Shown: one piece after another, positions 59,491 to 64,000 of the stretch
Position numbering within the stretch: the stretch's first letter is position 1
How the letters are laid out: every line of letters starts with the position of its first letter
The notes under the pieces: model-generated
Seen by the model: the letters and a program-made list of their open reading frames with translations, nothing else
Database searches by the model: none
What the model was told of the DNA's origin: nothing
Made by a program: the position numbers and the translations under genes
NCBI RefSeq assembly: GCF_008831285.2
Contig: NC_045141.1
Coordinates: 15,858,106 to 15,922,105 of the forward strand
Length of the DNA stretch: 64,000 bases
Origin: Nymphaea colorata
Lineage: Eukaryota; Streptophyta; Magnoliopsida; Nymphaeales; Nymphaeaceae
Direction: 5' to 3'

Positions 59491-60915
59491 ATGGCGCCGA
59501 CGGAACTCCCTCCGTCACCAGCAGCCACCTCGCCGGGAATCCAGAGCCACGAAGACGTCGTCTCCTCCGTCACCGCCATCTTGAGGCATCACTGTTCCAA
59601 GAGCCGTTGGAACTACCTGAGGTCTATCCACCCGCAAGGGTTCTCGCCTCCCGACCTCTCCCGCCTTCTCCTTTCCTTCAGGAACCGTGCTCACCTCGCC
59701 CTCCGCCTCTTCACCTGGTCCTCCAGGCTCCGCCGCCCAGACCTTGCCGGCTACGCCACCATCATCCACATCCTCGCCCGCTCCGGCCTCTCCTCCCAGG
59801 CCCAGTCCCTCATCCGCACCGCCATCGCCCTCGAGGAGCAGCATCGGCAGAAGGAGGAAGATGCACCTGGCGGCGCGCTTGGCGTACTGGAGACACTAGC
59901 GGCGACCTACCGCGCGTGCGACTCAAGGCCCTTCGTCTTCGACCTCCTGGTCCGCACGTGCCTAGCGTCGAGGAAAACCGAGCAGGCCATCGACGCCGTC
60001 CGCCGTTTGCGCAGCCGCGGGCTGCGCCTCACGATCGGAACGTCCAACTCGCTCGTGCGGCACGTCGCTCGGTCTTCGGGCGCCGACGACGCGCTACGCC
60101 TCTACCGCGAGATTTTCTCCTGCTCCGCCGAATCGGACGGGGAAACCGAGTCGAGACGCCGGCTCGACCTCCCACCGAACGTCCAGACGTTCAACTCGCT
60201 GTTGCACGCATTCTACTGCGAAAAGCATCTCGAGGGTGTTGAGCGGGTCGTATCGGAGATGACGAGACTCGGCTGCGAACCGAACCTCTTCACCTACAAC
60301 GTCCTCATGGCAGCGTTCTCCAACGAGGGGCGGACCGATAAATCCATGGAGCTGTGGGGGCAGATGTTGGAGAAGCAGATGGAGCCGGACGTTGTGTCCT
60401 ACAACACGCTCATCGGCGGCCTCTGCCGAGTGAGCGAGGTGGCTCGGGCGGAGGAGCTCTACCGCCGGATGACGATCGATGGCGGAATCGAGCCCACGTG
60501 TCGCACCCTGGAGAGCCTGATCGAGGGGCATTGCCGGACCGGCGACGTCGACGGGGCCATTTTGATCTTTCGGGACCTCAGGCGCCGGGGATTCTCACCG
60601 GTGACCGACTCAGTGAACCGGATAGTCGAGGGACTGTGTCGAAAAGCGAGGGTTTCGGAGGCGGTGACGTTTTTCCGGAAGGCCGTTGCTGACGGCGGGG
60701 TCGAACCGGATCGGTCGAGCTATGAGACGCTGATCGGGGGTCTCTGTGAAGAGGGGCAGCCGGAGGAGGCACTGGCGATTCAGGTCGAGATGGCTAGTCG
60801 TGGATTCGAACCGGATCGGAAGGTTTATGGGTTTTTCCTTCGAGGGTATGAGGAATGCGGTAATGAAGAAAAGGCCAGGAAGATTAGGGAGGAGATGGAA
60901 TCTGCAGTTGGCTGA
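59491..60915 (+). CDS. P-class pentatricopeptide repeat protein, single exon
   Basis: 474 residues, intact. The N-terminal region (residues 1-70) includes SVTAILRHHCSKSRWNYLRS and the LLSFRNRAHLALRLFTWSSR element typical of P-class proteins. Repeats of about 35 residues follow: NVQTFNSLLHAFYCEKHLEG, NLFTYNVLMAAFSNEGRTDK, DVVSYNTLIGGLCRVSEVAR, TCRTLESLIEGHCRTGDVDG, DSVNRIVEGLCRKARVSEA, DRSSYETLIGGLCEEGQPEE. P-class proteins stabilise, splice or translate organellar RNAs. Overall order resembles the Arabidopsis At2g15980-type protein, a memory-based suggestion. GC at third positions is very high in the first two thirds, which opens long false frames in other phases. A potential upstream ATG at 59427 is out of frame and overlaps this start. 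Confidence 0.95.
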   Translation: MAPTELPPSPAATSPGIQSHEDVVSSVTAILRHHCSKSRWNYLRSIHPQGFSPPDLSRLLLSFRNRAHLALRLFTWSSRLRRPDLAGYATIIHILARSGLSSQAQSLIRTAIALEEQHRQKEEDAPGGALGVLETLAATYRACDSRPFVFDLLVRTCLASRKTEQAIDAVRRLRSRGLRLTIGTSNSLVRHVARSSGADDALRLYREIFSCSAESDGETESRRRLDLPPNVQTFNSLLHAFYCEKHLEGVERVVSEMTRLGCEPNLFTYNVLMAAFSNEGRTDKSMELWGQMLEKQMEPDVVSYNTLIGGLCRVSEVARAEELYRRMTIDGGIEPTCRTLESLIEGHCRTGDVDGAILIFRDLRRRGFSPVTDSVNRIVEGLCRKARVSEAVTFFRKAVADGGVEPDRSSYETLIGGLCEEGQPEEALAIQVEMASRGFEPDRKVYGFFLRGYEECGNEEKARKIREEMESAVG

Positions 60916-62471
60916 ATGATACAGGTCTACTATTCTTATTCTGTTCGTTTTTTCCCCTTCGCGCTTCCTAAGACATCTGACACTTATTCGACCTTAATAT
61001 TATTACTGTAATTGCATTTCTGTGATGCATCATCAATTCATCTTGATTTTTTTGGAGTACCTTGTTTTGTTGGAAATCACCTGGCCTGGTTGATATTGCA
61101 CTTCTTTTTGCTACCAGATAATTGGCGTTCACTTCTTTTGTTGATTTGCTTAAGCAAACTGGGAAGTATTTTTGAATGGCCATCGTTTTACAATTGTTCA
61201 TTGATCTGCTGAGATGTCTCATGGAGTTGGGTGATATATTGCAGGTGAATACTGAATGGAGTAAAAAGATTGGTTTTGATAGTATAACTTTCTTGAAGAT
61301 GGATTTTTTGTTCGAAGGAAATTTTTACCTGCAATAAGACATGCCAAAGATTCAGACTCGTCGAGCTTGCTGTTGAACGTGTTCGGTAAGTACCTGTTAT
61401 CTGCCACAATAATCTGCTAAAAGATTTGCTGAGGCATGTCTCTATTGATTGTATGTGAAGTTTCTCTTACCTAGATAAGTTTTCTCCTTTTTTAAAGATG
61501 AAACTAACGATAGGGTGGACTATTGCTATCCTCTTGTTCAAATAATTTTCAGCCATATTTGATTGGGCAATTCTCACTCGAGGAAATAATTTTTGTCTGC
61601 AACTGAACATTCCAAAAGTTAAAAAATGTTTAGGTTTCCTATTCGTTTATCGAATATACCTGTTATTTCGTATTAGATGTTGATGTACTGCTACCCTTTT
61701 TCTCTTTCTGATAATATATAGGGAACCAGCCTTACTGGGTAAGTCCCAGGTATTCTGCCTTCTTGATGGCCTTCGTAGCACTTAGTTCTTGCAGCAAGGG
61801 GTGTGCACCTCAGGTGAAAAATTCTCAGCCTCCTCCATGTCTTGAGCTAATTCACCAAGTTTGCCGTGTAAGAGCCTCATGAGCTCCGACTACCATTCGT
61901 TCTCAAGGTCTGTCCTCCCTTCTTCCAGGGCACATGAAATGCAGAGGCTAGACCTGCTTATTTCTGTCCCCTTTACTTCTACAGTGTTGTTAACCATTTG
62001 ATCCTTGTGTTGGGAAGTTTCTCTTGCGTGATACTTTTATCTAGCACTAGCAGTAGCCTTTAGTTTAGGTATGGTGAGTGCAAATCACCATCTTGTAGCT
62101 TGTCAATGTAAAACACTGCCAGTTCCGCACATTTTCTGTTACGTACCATTTTCACTGCACCGACGAGCTTGACAGGGCCATGTGCGGTCCTTGGTAGATG
62201 TTACATAAAGCATCCGTGATCTGTTTTCTCTTCATGTGCAGTTCACAAGGCTTGAAGCTAGCTATTCCATATTTGGTTGTAATGGCGTAGATGACACGTA
62301 ATACAAGCTCATCTTCATGGAACTAAAAGAAAGAGGAACAAATGAAAGACAACCGAGGACATCCACAAAAACTATTGTTTACATGATAAGCAGTGGCTCT
62401 CTCATGGAATGCATGAGGGCAAAATGATCAATCTTACGTCGAACCTTGATGCTACGTGGTCGTGTAATGTC
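60916..62471. other. Interval between the convergent P-class PPR and CASP-like genes
   Basis: The 3' regions of both genes. CAG/GT-type sequences near 61246 and a short minus-strand frame starting MRLLHGKLGELAQDMEEAEN near 61884 are seen, but neither forms a supported gene. The rest shows nothing notable. Confidence 0.5.
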
Positions 62472-63578
62472 TTACAGGGAAGCCAACATCCAGAAATTTA
62501 CAAGAGAAGAGACTAAAATCAGAAACCAGGACAAGAAGGCCATTGCAGCAGAAAGCTGGTATCTACCATTGCTACAATTCTTTGGAGGACAGAGAGGTGC
62601 ACCATTGAGGAGGAGGAAATCTGCAACTCCTGCTGATGAGCATGGTGCCGATAGGGAAAGCAGTGATAGGACCTGTCTCTTGCGAAGAACATATTTGGTC
62701 ACCTTGGAGATACTGGAAGATACTCTTTAATAAGAAAAGACGTTCTTATTATGTAAACTTACCCAATCGCCAATGGCTATAATTATCATGAAACCTCTTT
62801 GTCTAAGGTTCTTACATCCCGTAACCATTGTAAACAAGTCGATGACTGCAAGTGCAAAGCTCCAAAAGATCGTAAGAGACACGATCGTCACCAGGTAGCT
62901 GTTTGAACAGATTGACGGCACACAAAGATCAGTAACTGCATGTAATGAATAATCTCAAAAAAAAAAAAAAAAAAAGTTTTCATGTTGTATTTGATTTCAT
63001 GATTTTAGCATGAATGAATCATATGTTTCAATCCCATTTCGACATGTTGCCAGAGCGGAAGAGGATAAGAATGCCGATCCTTCTCTGATTTGTGTTTGTC
63101 CTATACATTTGCTCCATCTAGAAGTTGTTCATGAGCTCCTTTCGTCGATTTTATTCATCAGCCCACTGAAATCAAATCTGCTAACTATAGTTTCTCTCCT
63201 CCCCAGGTACTATTTTTAGTATTAGACCCATAGACCATGAAACTTCAAGGAATTCTTTCATAAAGGAGAAACCGAGATTGGATTTTCTGCTAAGATGCTG
63301 CTAACCCTCTCACGTATGCTTTGCATGTTGTTCTTCACCTTCTCACTCGATTTCACGTATGGAAAGCTGGTTCCTCAGTTCTCTTCATGGTTAAGCAAGA
63401 AACTCGGAATTGTCTGAAAAAAAAAAAGAGGAAGGTTGAGAGCTTACCGGAAAACGGTGTAACGAGAGGACTGGACGCCGACGGACATGAGGAGGAGGGC
63501 TGCTGCGGAGAAGAGGGTCTGGCCGAGCCTAAGGGAGAGGCTTCCGGGTGTGCCCAGCGTGCCTGGCAACTCATCCAT
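62472..63578 (-). CDS. CASP-like protein, subfamily 5 (probably 5C), 3 exons
   Basis: Exons 63578..63448, 62898..62763 and 62672..62472 are joined by GT-AG introns with matching phases (2 and 0), giving 155 residues. The protein starts MDELPGTLGTPGSLSLRLGQ, the family 5C type N-terminus. Four membrane helices follow: TLFSAAALLLMSVGV, YLVTIVSLTIFWSFALAVID, GFMIIIAIGDWVLSLLSLSA, and AMAFLSWFLILVSSLVNFWM before ..LASL. The conserved Asp of helix 3 (GDW) is present, and the loop Cys residues (CPPKNCSNGRYQLS) match the subfamily. CASP-like proteins are MARVEL-related four-helix plasma-membrane scaffolds; the founding CASPs organise the Casparian strip, while most CASPLs are uncharacterised. The gene is complete; length fits the family (about 150-160). 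Confidence 0.94.
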
Positions 63579-63769
63579 ACTCTGCTCTTAAGCCTGAGAA
63601 ACACGATTGCCTTGTGCAGGTAGCTAGCCGTCTTTCTGTATGGATTCATCGTCTCCTTTCACCTCTTCCCCTGCATGAGCCATCTGTATCGTCACCATTG
63701 TGTCTGAACTATTGGGAGGAGAGAATCAACGGCGAATCATAAGGTGCTAACTCATAAGCGCGGAGCTTC

Positions 63770-63801
<32 letters not shown>

Positions 63802-64000
63802 AGAGAGAATCGTTCAAAATGATGTGGGTGTTGGTGAAGGAGACGTGTCATCTGCTGACCATTTCATCTCACAACCATTGCCCTTTTCTGTCGCTCGCAG
63901 GGGTCGTCTGGTTAGATATTGTGATTTCATGACATCCTAATCTTCGAGGGTCGGATCTTGTTTTTTTATCCTGAGATTGCAACAGTTTGAGTTTGGGAAA
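63579..64000. other. Upstream region of the CASP-like gene with a (GA)n tract
   Basis: A GA repeat spans 63769-63808 (CT on the gene strand), about 190 bp upstream of the start codon, with TATA-poor sequence between. It is a likely promoter or leader region. Nothing else is supported. Confidence 0.5.

Overview
Plant nuclear DNA from a flowering plant. The protein-coding genes are plant-specific families (SUVR5, MIP1-zipper/DUF547, MIZ1/DUF617, class 1 phytoglobin, PR-1, PADRE/DUF4228, DC1, PPR, CASP-like). Introns are short to medium with GT-AG borders, intergenic DNA is AT-rich, and many small non-autonomous DNA transposons are present. The single-exon genes (MIZ1, PR-1, PADRE, PPR) are strikingly GC-rich against their surroundings, as is common in monocots and some early-branching angiosperms. 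I cannot fix the species. Layout: (1) 1-3021, the 5' part of a minus-strand SUVR5-type histone methyltransferase gene that runs off the left edge. (2) 3022-10562, gene-poor, with microsatellites and repeat relics. (3) 10563-16960, an eleven-exon minus-strand gene whose predicted 639-residue product carries a MIP1 leucine zipper and a DUF547 domain; all its exon junctions keep frame. (4) 16961-28693, about 12 kb without a recognisable intact gene, holding tandem duplications, two hAT-type MITEs with 8-bp target duplications, and orphan promoter-like islands. (5) 28694-29380, a MIZ1-type gene. (6) 31853-34681, a four-exon class 1 phytoglobin gene. (7) 37550-38125, a secreted PR-1-type gene. (8) 38126-44461, repeats, including several copies of one MITE family and a CACTA terminus. 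(9) 44462-44902 and 51314-51781, two PADRE genes in the same orientation. (10) 54948-55664, a DC1 zinc-finger gene. (11) 57168-59186 and 59491-60915, two PPR genes head to head across 304 bp. (12) 62472-63578, a three-exon CASP-like 5-type membrane protein gene. The genes do not form a pathway cluster, as expected in a plant chromosome. Several are stress-linked by family (phytoglobin, PR-1, PADRE, DC1), but I see no shared regulation that would make them a unit. The most informative non-genic signals are the MITE families, a surprising number of short direct tandem duplications (33-135 bp), a duplicated G-box-type element upstream of the phytoglobin start, and an unexplained exon-like hydrophobic coding relic near 18.1 kb. 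I found no intact LTR element, LINE, tRNA, rRNA or CRISPR.
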